Positions 50,814 to 59,523 of a stretch of 64,000 nucleotides of DNA are shown here, one piece after another. The DNA comes from Pleomorphochaeta sp. (GTDB lineage: Bacteria > Spirochaetota > Spirochaetia > Sphaerochaetales > Sphaerochaetaceae), in contig JAQQAS010000005.1 in assembly GCA_028532815.1 (NCBI GenBank), positions 1-64,000 on the forward strand, read 5' to 3'. Under the pieces are notes generated by a model. The model saw only the letters and a list, made by a program, of their open reading frames with translations. It searched no databases and was not told the origin of the DNA. The translations under genes were made by a program, and so were the position numbers. Position 1 is the stretch's first letter. Each line of letters starts with the position of its first letter.

Positions 50814-52229
50814 TTAAGCATCTAATCTAACTTTCTTCCTGTCTTCTTTTTCTTTAACTCTTTCTTTCCAAAGTCTATCAGCTACAGGAGCCCATGCTTT
50901 TGAATACTCTACTGTTTTATCTACTAGATGAGAAGCTTCTTCTGGGGCTTCTAAATCTGTGGATTTAGCATTTGCTTCTTTTACCATTTGTGGTAAAAAG
51001 GTTGGGTTTTCAAGCATGGGACAGGGTCTAAACATATTCTCATTAAATGGTTGATGTTTTCTGTATTGCATGAATAAAGGTTGTTGTAGAGCTTCTAAAA
51101 GGGTGTCTTTATGGATATTAGCTGTTGAATAGTGTATGAAAACACAAGGCTCAACATCTCCGTTTGAGTTGATATGTAAAAAGTGTTTACCACCTGCTAT
51201 ACAACCTCCAACATATTCTCCATCATTTTGGAAGTCCAACATAACTATTAAATGGTCATTGTTTTCTTTTCTTTTTCTACGTAAGGTCTTAAGCATATAT
51301 TCTCTTTGTGCAGGAGTTGGAATTAACTCGTTTGTTGTATATTCACCAACTGGCATAAAGTGGAAATACCAAGCCCAAAGACAACCTTTATCAACCAATA
51401 ATTTTAAGAACTCATCACTAATTACAGTCTCACAGTTTTTACTAGTCCAACATACAGAGGTACCAAATGCAAGTTTATATTTTCTAAGTAAATCCATTGC
51501 ATTCATAACTTTATCAAAACAACCTCTTCCTCGTCTAAAGTCATTTTGATCTTCAAAACCTTCAAGTGATATTGCTAAAATAATGTTTCTGCATTCTAGC
51601 ATATCTTGGCAGAATTTTTCATCGACTAATGTTCCGTTTGTGAAGCAGTGGAAAATACAATCTGAGTGTTTTTTTGCTAATTTAACGATATCATTTTTTC
51701 TAACCAATGGTTCTCCACCTGTAAGTAGATACATGTGAGTTCCTAGCTCTTTACCTTGTGTAACGATGGAGTCCATATCATCAAAAGATAAATTATTTTT
51801 TTCTCCATATTCTCCTGACCAACAACCTTTGCAATGCATATTACATGCACTAGTTGGGTCAAACAGCATTGTCCAAGGAACATTACAATCATATTTTTCA
51901 CTTGTTTCTCTAACTTTGTTAAGTCCGCAGTATCCAGCTTCATATCCTAAATTAAGCATAAGGGTTTTTATGATTTTAGGATCAACATTTTCAAATAATT
52001 TTTTGGCATATCTCATCCATTTTGAATTTGGATCCTCTGTAAATTTTGCAATGTTTTCAAAAGCATTAGTTCCAGACTTTTTCTTATCTTTGTCTGTTGG
52101 TTTATAGTATTTTTTAATTATATTGATGAAATCTTTTATTCCATCTTCTTGATTTTTATTAGCACGGTTTATAGCAATATCTAAGCCAGCGCTTAGAGCT
52201 GTTCTTGTTGCTTTGTGTGATAGTCCCAT
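50814..52229 (-). CDS. radical SAM protein with C-terminal SPASM-like cysteines
   Basis: A 471-residue radical SAM enzyme. The cluster motif is CNMHCKGCW (about residues 132-140), followed by GGEP-containing MYLLTGGEPLVRK and the ISLEGFEDQND strand typical of the family. In the C-terminal half, cysteines in CIAGGKHFLHINSNGDVEPCVF and RPCPML suggest an auxiliary iron-sulphur cluster as in SPASM proteins. The first 115 residues form a helical domain not seen in most maturases. The substrate is unknown, and no small peptide gene was found alongside. A GGGAGG precedes the ATG. Confidence 0.85.
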   Translation of the reverse strand: MGLSHKATRTALSAGLDIAINRANKNQEDGIKDFINIIKKYYKPTDKDKKKSGTNAFENIAKFTEDPNSKWMRYAKKLFENVDPKIIKTLMLNLGYEAGYCGLNKVRETSEKYDCNVPWTMLFDPTSACNMHCKGCWSGEYGEKNNLSFDDMDSIVTQGKELGTHMYLLTGGEPLVRKNDIVKLAKKHSDCIFHCFTNGTLVDEKFCQDMLECRNIILAISLEGFEDQNDFRRGRGCFDKVMNAMDLLRKYKLAFGTSVCWTSKNCETVISDEFLKLLVDKGCLWAWYFHFMPVGEYTTNELIPTPAQREYMLKTLRRKRKENNDHLIVMLDFQNDGEYVGGCIAGGKHFLHINSNGDVEPCVFIHYSTANIHKDTLLEALQQPLFMQYRKHQPFNENMFRPCPMLENPTFLPQMVKEANAKSTDLEAPEEASHLVDKTVEYSKAWAPVADRLWKERVKEKEDRKKVRLDA

Positions 52230-52371
52230 TATGTGCCTCCCATATTCATTATAATAAGTGCTGAAATTCTAGAATTAAATGGTCAATTTAAGTAAATTGT
52301 AGAAAATTACCCCACATTGGAGGAGTTGTGGTACCTATTTGGGGGTTATTAAGTAAAAAAAATATCTATTT
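52230..52371 (-). other. hairpin-rich gap between rseP and the radical SAM gene
   Basis: On the minus strand ACCCCC...GGGGT encloses the inner pair CCACA...TGTGG and a GGTACC palindrome (about 52309-52350), followed by AATTTTCT. It may end rseP transcription or be a leader of the radical SAM gene. It is markedly more GC-rich than its surroundings. Confidence 0.4.
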
Positions 52372-53781
52372 TTAAGATGTAAATAATTTATAGAAATATT
52401 TAAAATCAATAAAATACATAAAAGAGAAAAGAATAATAACACTAATCATACCAATTAATTGGCAAATCCAGTAATTCTTAGGTGATATTTTTTTTCTTGT
52501 TATAATTTCTACTAGAGAAATTAACATTTGACCGCCATCAAAAGAAGGTAGCGGTAGTAAATTTGCAATTGTTAGAGAAATAGAAACAACAGCTAAAAGA
52601 TAACATAAGGCTCTAAGTCCGCTAGTAAAACTATTTTGCAAACCAAGCACAGTTATATTTCCAATCATTAAAGATGCTCTCATAGGGCCTGTGAATACCT
52701 GTCTAACTTCTGATGTATCTTTATTTCCTCTTATTATGGTTAATAAACTTGTTACAGTATCACTAAATAAGGTTAAAGCCATATTATATCCAACATCTAA
52801 TGCTTGATTAAATGGCAAACCTTCAATTGTTTTTGTAGGGGAGTAAAGAGCAAAATTATGCTTTAATGATCCATCTCTATTAAAGGATGGAATATATTCT
52901 ATATTTAATTCTTTGTTATCTCTAAGAATAGTAAAATCTATTGATGAAGGTTTAGTATTCGCTTCAAAATATGCTAATAAATCAAGATTGTTGTTTACAG
53001 GGACTCCATTTATTTTTAGGATTAAATCCTCTTTTTTTAATCCTGCCTTTTTTTCAGGGCTAAACGTATTTACACTAGAAATCTTAGTAGTTAGTACATT
53101 AGTAAGTCCAAATCTAAAAGAGTCATCAGAGTTTGCCTCTCCATCAACTATAATATTATAAACTTTAGAATCTCTTTCAATTAAGAGAGAAATAAAAGGT
53201 TTTTTGTTTTCATTTAAAATTTCTATAACTTGCTGCCAATCTTCAATTTCTTCATTATCTATTTTTAAAATTTTATCATTTAGTTTTATTCCAGCATCTC
53301 CTGCTGGACTTGTTGAATTTGAAAATAGGGTAGGATATTGATCTACTGGAGATACTATTGCTAATGATGATAATGTTTCATGGTTTGTAGAAATTAAAAT
53401 AGTGCAAAGTAAAATGGTAATTAAAAAATTTGTTAGAGGGCCTGCTAAATATGTTAGGAATTTATTTATTGGTTTTGTTGCAAAAAGAGATCCATGCTCT
53501 ACATGTACAAAAGTTTTGCTGTTTGCATCTAAAGCTCTAGTTAAATCATCGGCTCCTTTCATTCTGCAATAACCACCGAATAGAAACCAGGATATTCTGT
53601 ACTCGGTATGCCCAAATTTTCTGCCTATCATCTTTGGACCAAAACCAACAGAGAAAATTTCAACCTCAATTTTAAATATATGGGCTGCAATAAAATGTCC
53701 GACTTCGTGTAATAAAACGATGAATCCGACACCAATTATACCAATTGCATATTTTAAAATTGTTGCTAATGTTTGATCCAT
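52372..53781 (-). CDS. rseP: site-2 membrane protease RseP
   Basis: A 469-residue intramembrane zinc protease. HEVGHF (about residues 25-30) in the first helix carries the zinc-binding histidines and catalytic glutamate; the third ligand is in LLPLPSFDGGQ (about residues 408-418). Two PDZ-like domains lie between (GIKLNDKILKIDNEEIEDWQQV at about 163-184 and AGLKKEDLILKINGVPV at about 247-263). It cuts anti-sigma factors or signal-peptide remnants inside the membrane. Last gene of the cluster that starts with rpsB, as in treponemes. Confidence 0.92.
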   Translation of the reverse strand: MDQTLATILKYAIGIIGVGFIVLLHEVGHFIAAHIFKIEVEIFSVGFGPKMIGRKFGHTEYRISWFLFGGYCRMKGADDLTRALDANSKTFVHVEHGSLFATKPINKFLTYLAGPLTNFLITILLCTILISTNHETLSSLAIVSPVDQYPTLFSNSTSPAGDAGIKLNDKILKIDNEEIEDWQQVIEILNENKKPFISLLIERDSKVYNIIVDGEANSDDSFRFGLTNVLTTKISSVNTFSPEKKAGLKKEDLILKINGVPVNNNLDLLAYFEANTKPSSIDFTILRDNKELNIEYIPSFNRDGSLKHNFALYSPTKTIEGLPFNQALDVGYNMALTLFSDTVTSLLTIIRGNKDTSEVRQVFTGPMRASLMIGNITVLGLQNSFTSGLRALCYLLAVVSISLTIANLLPLPSFDGGQMLISLVEIITRKKISPKNYWICQLIGMISVIILFSFMYFIDFKYFYKLFTS

Positions 53782-53819
53782 ATTTAATTATACCTTAATT
53801 AATACAATACAAAAAGATT

Positions 53820-54929
53820 TTATATATAACTTTTAGCAATTCTTCTAGCTTTTTCATCAATACTTAATACATCATTAAAGTCTTTAACTGTATAATTAAA
53901 ATCGCTTGATATTGTTTTTAATACTATTTCTTGTAATTTTAAATATGAAATTTTTTCTTCTAAAAAGGCATATACTGCCTCTTCATTAGCAGCATTAAAT
54001 GCTATAGGATAACCACCTTTTTTTTCTAAAACTTCGTAGGCTGAACCTAATAAAGGGAAATTATCATAATTTGGTTTTTCAAAAGTTAGAGATAAATTAG
54101 TAAAGTCTAGAGGTTTAACTAATTCCTTATTACAGTAACAATCATATATCCCTTCAATTATAGGTAAGCTCATATTGGGATTTCCCATTTGAGCATAAAC
54201 TGCACCATCAAAAAGTCTTATCATTGAGTGGACGATACTTTGTGGATGTACGGTAACTTCAATATCTTTACTATCGAAGTTAAATAAATATGAGGCTTCG
54301 ATAACTTCTAATGCTTTGTTTGCAAGAGTTGAACTATCTATTGTAATTTTGGGTCCCATCTTCCATGTTGGATGATTTAAAGCTTTTTCTACAGTTATTT
54401 TATTAAAGTCTTTTTTTTCTAAATTTCTAAAAGGGCCGCCACTTGCTGTTATAATTAAGGATTTTACATTTACTCTATCATGAGAATCAATTAATGCCTT
54501 TATAGCAGAATGTTCGCTATCTACAGGTATAATTTTACAATTATTCTTAGCTGCTAGGTCAAATATAAATTCTCCTCCGGCAACCACTGATTCTTTATTT
54601 GCTAAGGCTACATCCTTACCACTCATAATAGAATCTATTGTAATTTTTAAGCCATCAAAGCCAGATACACCATTTAAAACTACATCGCAGGGTGTGCTTT
54701 CTATCAAATCAAGTGAATTATTAAAAAAATTGAATGAAGAATTAAATGATTTTGCTTTTGTTAAAAGCAGGTTTTTAACTTTGAAATCATAGGCAATTTT
54801 TTCAAGTTTTTTATAATTATTGTTTGCACTGATACCTACAACTTCGATAGGTAGTTGTTTTTCTTTAATTGCATTTAAACAGGTGGTTCCTATGCTTCCA
54901 GTAGCTCCAAAAATAATAACTTTTTTCAT
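53820..54929 (-). CDS. dxr: 1-deoxy-D-xylulose 5-phosphate reductoisomerase
   Basis: A 369-residue enzyme of the MEP isoprenoid pathway. The NADPH-binding GATGSIGTT (residues 7-15), ALANKESVVAGG (about residues 110-121), the metal/substrate site with PVDSEHSA (about 138-145), the flexible loop region HPTWKMGPKITIDSSTLANK (about 184-203), and the second metal ligands in EVIEA are all present. It supplies precursors for the polyprenyl lipid made by UppS, encoded in the same operon. Confidence 0.95.
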   Translation of the reverse strand: MKKVIIFGATGSIGTTCLNAIKEKQLPIEVVGISANNNYKKLEKIAYDFKVKNLLLTKAKSFNSSFNFFNNSLDLIESTPCDVVLNGVSGFDGLKITIDSIMSGKDVALANKESVVAGGEFIFDLAAKNNCKIIPVDSEHSAIKALIDSHDRVNVKSLIITASGGPFRNLEKKDFNKITVEKALNHPTWKMGPKITIDSSTLANKALEVIEASYLFNFDSKDIEVTVHPQSIVHSMIRLFDGAVYAQMGNPNMSLPIIEGIYDCYCNKELVKPLDFTNLSLTFEKPNYDNFPLLGSAYEVLEKKGGYPIAFNAANEEAVYAFLEEKISYLKLQEIVLKTISSDFNYTVKDFNDVLSIDEKARRIAKSYI

Positions 54930-54943
54930 AATAGTTTCTTTTC

Positions 54944-55780
54944 TTAAATAAAAATTTCTAATAATAAATAAAATAGGGGAGCACTAGCTAGTAGAGAATC
55001 TAGATTATCTAAAGCACCACCTCTACCTGGAATAAGTGTACCACTATCTTTAACTTGGCTACTTCTTTTAATTACAGATTCGATTAAATCACCAATATTA
55101 GCAGACAGAGATAAACTAATACCAATTATAATTGTTTGAACTAAATTAAGTGGGATTTTGAATAAATAGGTTGATGCAATGCTGATTGCAATACAACTTA
55201 AAAAACCTCCAACAAAGCCTACAACACTTTTGTTAGGGCTAGCTTTAATAAATCCTCTTGAATTTTTCCCAAACATCATACCAAAAACATATGCAAAGAT
55301 ATCGTTAGAAAAAACACAAAGTAAAAATAATGCATAAAAAGCAGATACTTTTTCAAATGAATTTATTTTAATGATAAATGATAATAAATAACTTGGATAA
55401 ATTAGTGAAAAACTATCAAAACATATTGTTAATAGAGAATCAGAAAAAGGCTCGTCTTTTTTAGCACCATCAAAGATTTCAAGCGCAAAAGATAACATTA
55501 ATAAAAATATAAGAGTTAATTCAGTCAAGTTTTTATAAGGAGTTATTGAACTTGCCCAGGCAGCTATTGGAATTAATCCAACTGTTATGTATGGTAAATT
55601 TGGAGTTACTTTATATTTAGCTTTAACTATTCTATATATTTCACGACTACCAAGAATTGAAAAGCCTGTAACTAATAAAGCAAAAGCTAAATGGCCAAAT
55701 TGAGGGAGTAAAAATACTATAATCAATAATGATGGTACACCGATTAAAGTTGTCAATAATCTCTGTTTTAATGAAGACAT
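54944..55780 (-). CDS. cdsA: phosphatidate cytidylyltransferase
   Basis: A 278-residue membrane enzyme with about eight helices that forms CDP-diacylglycerol. The C-terminal signature is IKRSSQVKDSGTLIPGRGGA then LDNLDS (about residues 236-262). It keeps the KR, KD and acidic residues, but reads PGRGG and LDNLDS where the usual pattern is PGHGG and LDRxDS. Its ATG shares a base with the uppS stop (TAATG). The rest of the protein is typical of the family. Confidence 0.9.
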   Translation of the reverse strand: MSSLKQRLLTTLIGVPSLLIIVFLLPQFGHLAFALLVTGFSILGSREIYRIVKAKYKVTPNLPYITVGLIPIAAWASSITPYKNLTELTLIFLLMLSFALEIFDGAKKDEPFSDSLLTICFDSFSLIYPSYLLSFIIKINSFEKVSAFYALFLLCVFSNDIFAYVFGMMFGKNSRGFIKASPNKSVVGFVGGFLSCIAISIASTYLFKIPLNLVQTIIIGISLSLSANIGDLIESVIKRSSQVKDSGTLIPGRGGALDNLDSLLASAPLFYLLLEIFI

Positions 55781-56475
55781 TAAGAAATCCCTCCAAATTT
55801 TCTTATTCTAGATTGATAATCCTTAATGACTATATTAATCATTTGTTCATCCCAATCTGGGAAAAGTGTATCATAAAAACCTAGTTCAGCGTAAGCACTT
55901 TCCCACAATAAAAAGTTGCTTAGTCTTTTTTCTCCTGCACTGCGAACTATCATATCAACACAAGGTACAATATCATTAAATTGCATATGAGATTTAATCA
56001 AATCTTCAGTAATTTCAGTTGTAGGGTTTTCTTTAAGAATAGAATTTACACTTCTGACAATTTCGTCGTGACCACCGTAGTTAATACATAAGATTACAGT
56101 TATAGCTGAAAACTCTTTTGTTTCGTCCTCAACTTTGTTAATTGCATTAATTGCAGCTTTTGGTAGATTAGTTCTATCCCCACGAACTAGTATTCTAATT
56201 TGTTCACTTTTGTAAAATTTAATTTCACTAGGTAATTTGGAGGCTATAAGATTCATTAGGTAATTTACCTCAGAATCTGGTCGCCTCCAGTTCTCAGTTG
56301 AGAAAGCATATAATGATAAAAATTTAACATCACTCTTTTTGCTAGCTAGAATTATTTTTTTTAAAGCTTTTAAACCAGCTAAATGTCCGGCTGTCCTAGG
56401 CAAATTTCTTTTTTTTGCCCATCTTCCATTTCCATCCATTATCACAGCTAAGTGTGTCAAGTTTTCAGTACTCAT
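55780..56475 (-). CDS. uppS: undecaprenyl diphosphate synthase (isoprenyl transferase)
   Basis: A 231-residue cis-prenyltransferase. VIMDGNGRWAKKRNLPRTAGHLAG (about residues 10-33) holds the catalytic Asp and the diphosphate-binding Gly-Asn-Gly-Arg. SLYAFSTENWRRP (about 74-86) and the C-terminal DMIVRSAGEKRLSNFLLWESAYAELGF (about 183-209) follow. It makes the C55 carrier for peptidoglycan. Start and stop codons overlap those of frr and cdsA by one base each (TAATG), so translation is coupled through the three genes. Confidence 0.95.
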   Translation of the reverse strand: MSTENLTHLAVIMDGNGRWAKKRNLPRTAGHLAGLKALKKIILASKKSDVKFLSLYAFSTENWRRPDSEVNYLMNLIASKLPSEIKFYKSEQIRILVRGDRTNLPKAAINAINKVEDETKEFSAITVILCINYGGHDEIVRSVNSILKENPTTEITEDLIKSHMQFNDIVPCVDMIVRSAGEKRLSNFLLWESAYAELGFYDTLFPDWDEQMINIVIKDYQSRIRKFGGIS

Positions 56476-57029
56476 TATATCTCCATGATTTCTTTTTCTT
56501 TGGCAGCAGCAACATCACTTACTTGTGCAACATAAGTGTCAGTGATCTTTTGGACTTTAGTTTCTCCAACTTTTAAATCATCTTCGCTAATTAAACTTTC
56601 TTTTTCCATAGCCTTTAATTCATCAATAGCTTCACGACGTAAGTTTCTTAGTCCAACTTTATATTTTTCAGCTGTTTGTTTTGCATTTTTTGCAAGTTCT
56701 TTACGTCTGTCTGCTGTTAATGCTGGGAAACTAATTCTGATTAATTTACCATCATTGCTTGGAGTTAAGCCTAATTCACTTTTTAAGATAGCTTTTTCAA
56801 TAGCAGGAAGAACTGTTTTGTCCCATGGTTGTATAACTACCATTCTAGCTTCAGGTACAGAAATTGAACCAACTTGAGATAGGGGAGTTTGTGCTCCATA
56901 ATATTCAACTTGAATATTGTTGAATAATGCAGCATTTGCTCTACCTGTTCTTAATGCTTGATATTCGTTTTCAAGAGCCTGTATAGACTTTTTCATTTTG
57001 CTTTCTAATGTTTTTAATACTGTGTCCAT
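56475..57029 (-). CDS. frr: ribosome recycling factor
   Basis: A 184-residue RRF starting at ATG 57029 (MDTVLKTLESKMKKSIQAL), six bases after GGAGG; an ORF start 48 bases upstream is not supported. The conserved LRTGRANAALFNNIQVEYYGAQTPLSQVGSI (domain I/II), QPWDKTVLPAIEKAI, and LTADRRKELAKNAKQTAE with RNLRREA (domain I) are intact. It splits post-termination ribosomes with EF-G. A 10-bp hairpin lies between it and tsf, where most bacteria have pyrH. Confidence 0.95.
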   Translation of the reverse strand: MDTVLKTLESKMKKSIQALENEYQALRTGRANAALFNNIQVEYYGAQTPLSQVGSISVPEARMVVIQPWDKTVLPAIEKAILKSELGLTPSNDGKLIRISFPALTADRRKELAKNAKQTAEKYKVGLRNLRREAIDELKAMEKESLISEDDLKVGETKVQKITDTYVAQVSDVAAAKEKEIMEI

Positions 57030-57052
57030 ATCATTCCTCCAAATATGAATAA

Positions 57053-57075
57053 GCTCACTAGTATAACTAGTGAGC
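57053..57075 (-). other. hairpin between tsf and frr
   Basis: GCTCACTAGT (57053-57062) and ACTAGTGAGC (57066-57075) form a perfect 10-bp stem with a 3-base loop. On the minus strand TTATTCATATTT follows, a weak T tract. It could attenuate or process the transcript between the ribosomal/elongation-factor part and the recycling/lipid part of the operon. Confidence 0.6.
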
Positions 57076-57093
57076 ATTTATAAAATTAGCGTA

Positions 57094-57930
57094 TTAAGCG
57101 CCTGTTGAGTACATTTGGAAACCAGTGATTTCTAATTTACATCCAGCAGCTTTTGCTACTTCTTTCATTTTTTGAGATACAGATAGTTTATCATCTTTAA
57201 TATAAGCTTGATCTAAGAAACAAATTTCTTTAAAGTGTTTTGCTAACATACCTTTTACAATGTTTGGTACAATTTTTTCTGGTTTACCCATGCCTAATGC
57301 TTGCTTTGTGAAGATTTCTTCTAATTCAGCAATTTGTTCAGCATTGATAGATTCAGCGTTTAAGTAAGTAGGTGTATAAGCTGCAACGTGTAATGCACAA
57401 TCTTGACAGAATTCTTTTACACTTTCGTTTTCAAATGCAGCTGCACTATCAGCTTTAAATTCTACTAGAACACCTTTTTCCCCAGCACCGTGGATATAAG
57501 TTGTTGCATATTCATTTTCGCCTAAATCAAATACTAAAACATTCTTTAAAGCCATGTTTTCTTTAATTGTTGCAATTAAGGCTGTTACCATTGAACTTAA
57601 TTCATCATTAATTTCAGTATAACCTTTTTCAACAATTACATCACACATTTCTTCACCAAGTTTCTTGAAGTCTTCATTTTTAGCAACGAAGTCTGTTTCA
57701 CAAGAAATTTCTACTAGAACGGCTTTGTTAGAAGTAATTTTTGTAAAAATACGACCGTTTTCTGTAGCACGGTCAGCTCTTTTTGCAACAGCAGCTAATC
57801 CCATTTCTTGTAAAATTTTAGTTGCAGCATCGAAGTCACCTTCTGCTTTAACTAAAGCTTTTTTACAATCCATCATACCAGCACCTGTTGTATCACGTAA
57901 TTTTTTAACTGTAGCAGCTTTGATTTCCAT
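57094..57930 (-). CDS. tsf: elongation factor Ts
   Basis: A 278-residue EF-Ts beginning at ATG 57930 (MEIKAATVKKLRDTTGAGMMDCKKAL), eight bases after AAGGAG; a longer frame into the rpsB intergenic is not supported. The N-terminal module, the nucleotide-exchange motif CETDFVAKNEDF (about residues 82-93) and the C-terminal FLDQAYIKDDKLSVSQ are typical. Exchanges GDP on EF-Tu. It starts 10 bp after rpsB. Confidence 0.95.
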   Translation of the reverse strand: MEIKAATVKKLRDTTGAGMMDCKKALVKAEGDFDAATKILQEMGLAAVAKRADRATENGRIFTKITSNKAVLVEISCETDFVAKNEDFKKLGEEMCDVIVEKGYTEINDELSSMVTALIATIKENMALKNVLVFDLGENEYATTYIHGAGEKGVLVEFKADSAAAFENESVKEFCQDCALHVAAYTPTYLNAESINAEQIAELEEIFTKQALGMGKPEKIVPNIVKGMLAKHFKEICFLDQAYIKDDKLSVSQKMKEVAKAAGCKLEITGFQMYSTGA

Positions 57931-57940
57931 AATTTTCTCC

Positions 57941-58831
57941 TTAATCTTGATAAAGGGTTTTATCATCAACTTCGATGCCGGCGATTACAGTTGCACCTTC
58001 ATCTTCGTCTTTTTCATCATCTTTTTTTTCTTCAAATTTAGAAAGATCATTTTCTTCATCGCTTGAGAATACAACGCTTTCTGTTTCTTCTACAACTTCT
58101 TCTGTTTCAACTTCATCAGATAATGTTTCAACAATTTGTAGGTTTCCAGCTTCGTTATCTGCATCAATAACAGCTCTTGAGATAATTTCAACAAATAATG
58201 AAATAGCACGAATTGCATCGTCATTACCAGGAATTGGATAAGTGATGTCAGTTGGGTCACAGTTTGTGTCAACTACAGCAATTACAGGGATACCTAACTT
58301 TTTAGCTTCAGTAACAGCGATTGCTTCTTTTTTTGTATCAATAACGAAAAGAGCTCCAGGTAGGTCTTTCATATCTTTAATACCACCAAGGTTCTTTTCT
58401 AATTTGCTTTTTTGTTTTGTTAATAGAGAAACTTCTTTTTTGGTCATTGATTCGAATGTACCATCATTTTCCATTTTTTCAATTCTTTTTAGAGTTGCAA
58501 TTGATTTTTTAATGGTTGAGAAGTTTGTTAACATACCACCTAACCAACGATTGTTTACATAAGGCATGCCACAACGTTTAGCTTCGGTTTCGATAACTAA
58601 TTGAGCTTGTTTTTTTGTACCTACAAAAAGGATTGATTTTCCTTCTTTTACTGTAGCACGAGCTGCTTCGTATGCTTCAACAATGCAAGTTGAAGTCTTT
58701 TGTAAATCGATAATGTGAATCCCATTTCTTTGTGAAAAGATGTAACGAGACATTTTTGGATTCCATCTTTTGGTCTGGTGACCAAAGTGTACGCCTGATT
58801 CTAATAGGCTTTTCATTGTAACTACGGACAT
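57941..58831 (-). CDS. rpsB: 30S ribosomal protein uS2 with long acidic C-terminus
   Basis: A 296-residue S2 from ATG 58831 ([20 protein letters not shown]), preceded by [56 protein letters not shown], and [36 protein letters not shown] are all in place to about residue 230. The remaining 65 residues are strongly acidic (Glu/Asp runs such as [12 protein letters not shown] and [14 protein letters not shown]); E. coli S2 ends near 241. First gene of the cluster rpsB-tsf-frr-uppS-cdsA-dxr-rseP. Confidence 0.94.
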   Translation of the reverse strand: MSVVTMKSLLESGVHFGHQTKRWNPKMSRYIFSQRNGIHIIDLQKTSTCIVEAYEAARATVKEGKSILFVGTKKQAQLVIETEAKRCGMPYVNNRWLGGMLTNFSTIKKSIATLKRIEKMENDGTFESMTKKEVSLLTKQKSKLEKNLGGIKDMKDLPGALFVIDTKKEAIAVTEAKKLGIPVIAVVDTNCDPTDITYPIPGNDDAIRAISLFVEIISRAVIDADNEAGNLQIVETLSDEVETEEVVEETESVVFSSDEENDLSKFEEKKDDEKDEDEGATVIAGIEVDDKTLYQD

Positions 58832-58855
58832 ATTATCCTCTCCTATATCTGACAA

Positions 58856-58949
58856 CTAATCATGTTTAAACACTCTTCGCTAAACAAGGTTGCCACCCTT
58901 CGTATATATCTCACCCTCAAGGGGCGGAAATTTCTTAATCGTGGAATGA
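58856..58949 (-). promoter_or_regulatory. structured leader of rpsB
   Basis: The 94 bp before rpsB are GC-rich compared with the neighbourhood. On the minus strand they contain CTTAATC...GATTAAG, a CCCCTTGAGGGT hairpin and AAGGGTGGCAACCTT, plus the possible pair CCCTT with AAGGG that would enclose GAGGGTGAGATATATACG. S2 leaders that bind the protein are known from other bacteria; a like role is likely here but not proven. Confidence 0.55.
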
Positions 58950-59513
58950 TTAAGTTAACTTTATTAAATCAGAAATTGACATCAGTGGCAACCCCACAGC
59001 GACATTAAAATCACCATTTATTTGCTTAACTAAAGACCTACCTTCTCCTTGAATTCTATAAGAGCCTGCAGCACCAATCCACTCGTTGTTATCAAGGTAA
59101 TGCATTATTGTAAGGTCTGATAGATTCTTAAAATAAACATCCACAGATTCATATCCACTTTTTATTGTGTTATCTGGCAAATAGATAGCATAAGATGAAT
59201 ATATTTGGTGTTGATTGTTGCTGAGTTTTTTTAAAGTTTGATAAGCTTCTTTTTTATCTTTAGCTTTGCCAATTAATTCATTTTTATAAAATAACATTGT
59301 ATCTGCAGCAAGGACAATTGAATTAATTGGTTTGTCTAAAGTTGAGAGGCAGGCTTGTAGTTTTTGATTTGCTAAGTCTTCAACTAGCTTGCCTGGTTCT
59401 TTTTCATCAGAAATTTCTTCAATATTTGTAGCTTTTACTTGTACATTAAAGCCATTGTCCTTTAATAGTTTTAATCTAGCTTTAGAATTTGATGCAAGTA
59501 TAATGTTTTTCAT
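58950..59513 (-). CDS. maf: Maf-family nucleoside triphosphate pyrophosphatase
   Basis: A 187-residue Maf protein when started at ATG 59513 (MKNIILASNSKARLKLL), with AAGGA six bases upstream; an ATG six codons earlier lies within the ABC-F stop. ASNSKAR (about residues 6-12), the catalytic-site acidic residues around LAADTMLFYKNELIGKAKDKKEA (about residues 72-94), and the C-terminal IGAAGSYRIQGEGR are typical. It hydrolyses non-canonical or canonical NTPs to monophosphates and is linked to septum control in some bacteria. Reads towards rpsB. Confidence 0.9.
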   Translation of the reverse strand: MKNIILASNSKARLKLLKDNGFNVQVKATNIEEISDEKEPGKLVEDLANQKLQACLSTLDKPINSIVLAADTMLFYKNELIGKAKDKKEAYQTLKKLSNNQHQIYSSYAIYLPDNTIKSGYESVDVYFKNLSDLTIMHYLDNNEWIGAAGSYRIQGEGRSLVKQINGDFNVAVGLPLMSISDLIKLT

Positions 59514-59523
59514 ACCCTTTCCT

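Noticed and set aside
57665-58562. Plus-strand Ser/Phe-rich frames opposite tsf and rpsB
   Set aside because: Composition (runs of Ser and Phe) is that expected from reading Glu/Lys-rich genes backwards; the minus-strand ribosomal genes explain the sequence.
58886-58905. T-box-like AGGGTGGCAACC sequence upstream of rpsB (minus strand)
   Set aside because: It resembles the tRNA-end-binding bulge of T-box leaders, but there is no stem I, specifier loop or terminator, the ACCGCG part is missing, and rpsB is not a T-box target. Chance likeness inside another leader is more likely.
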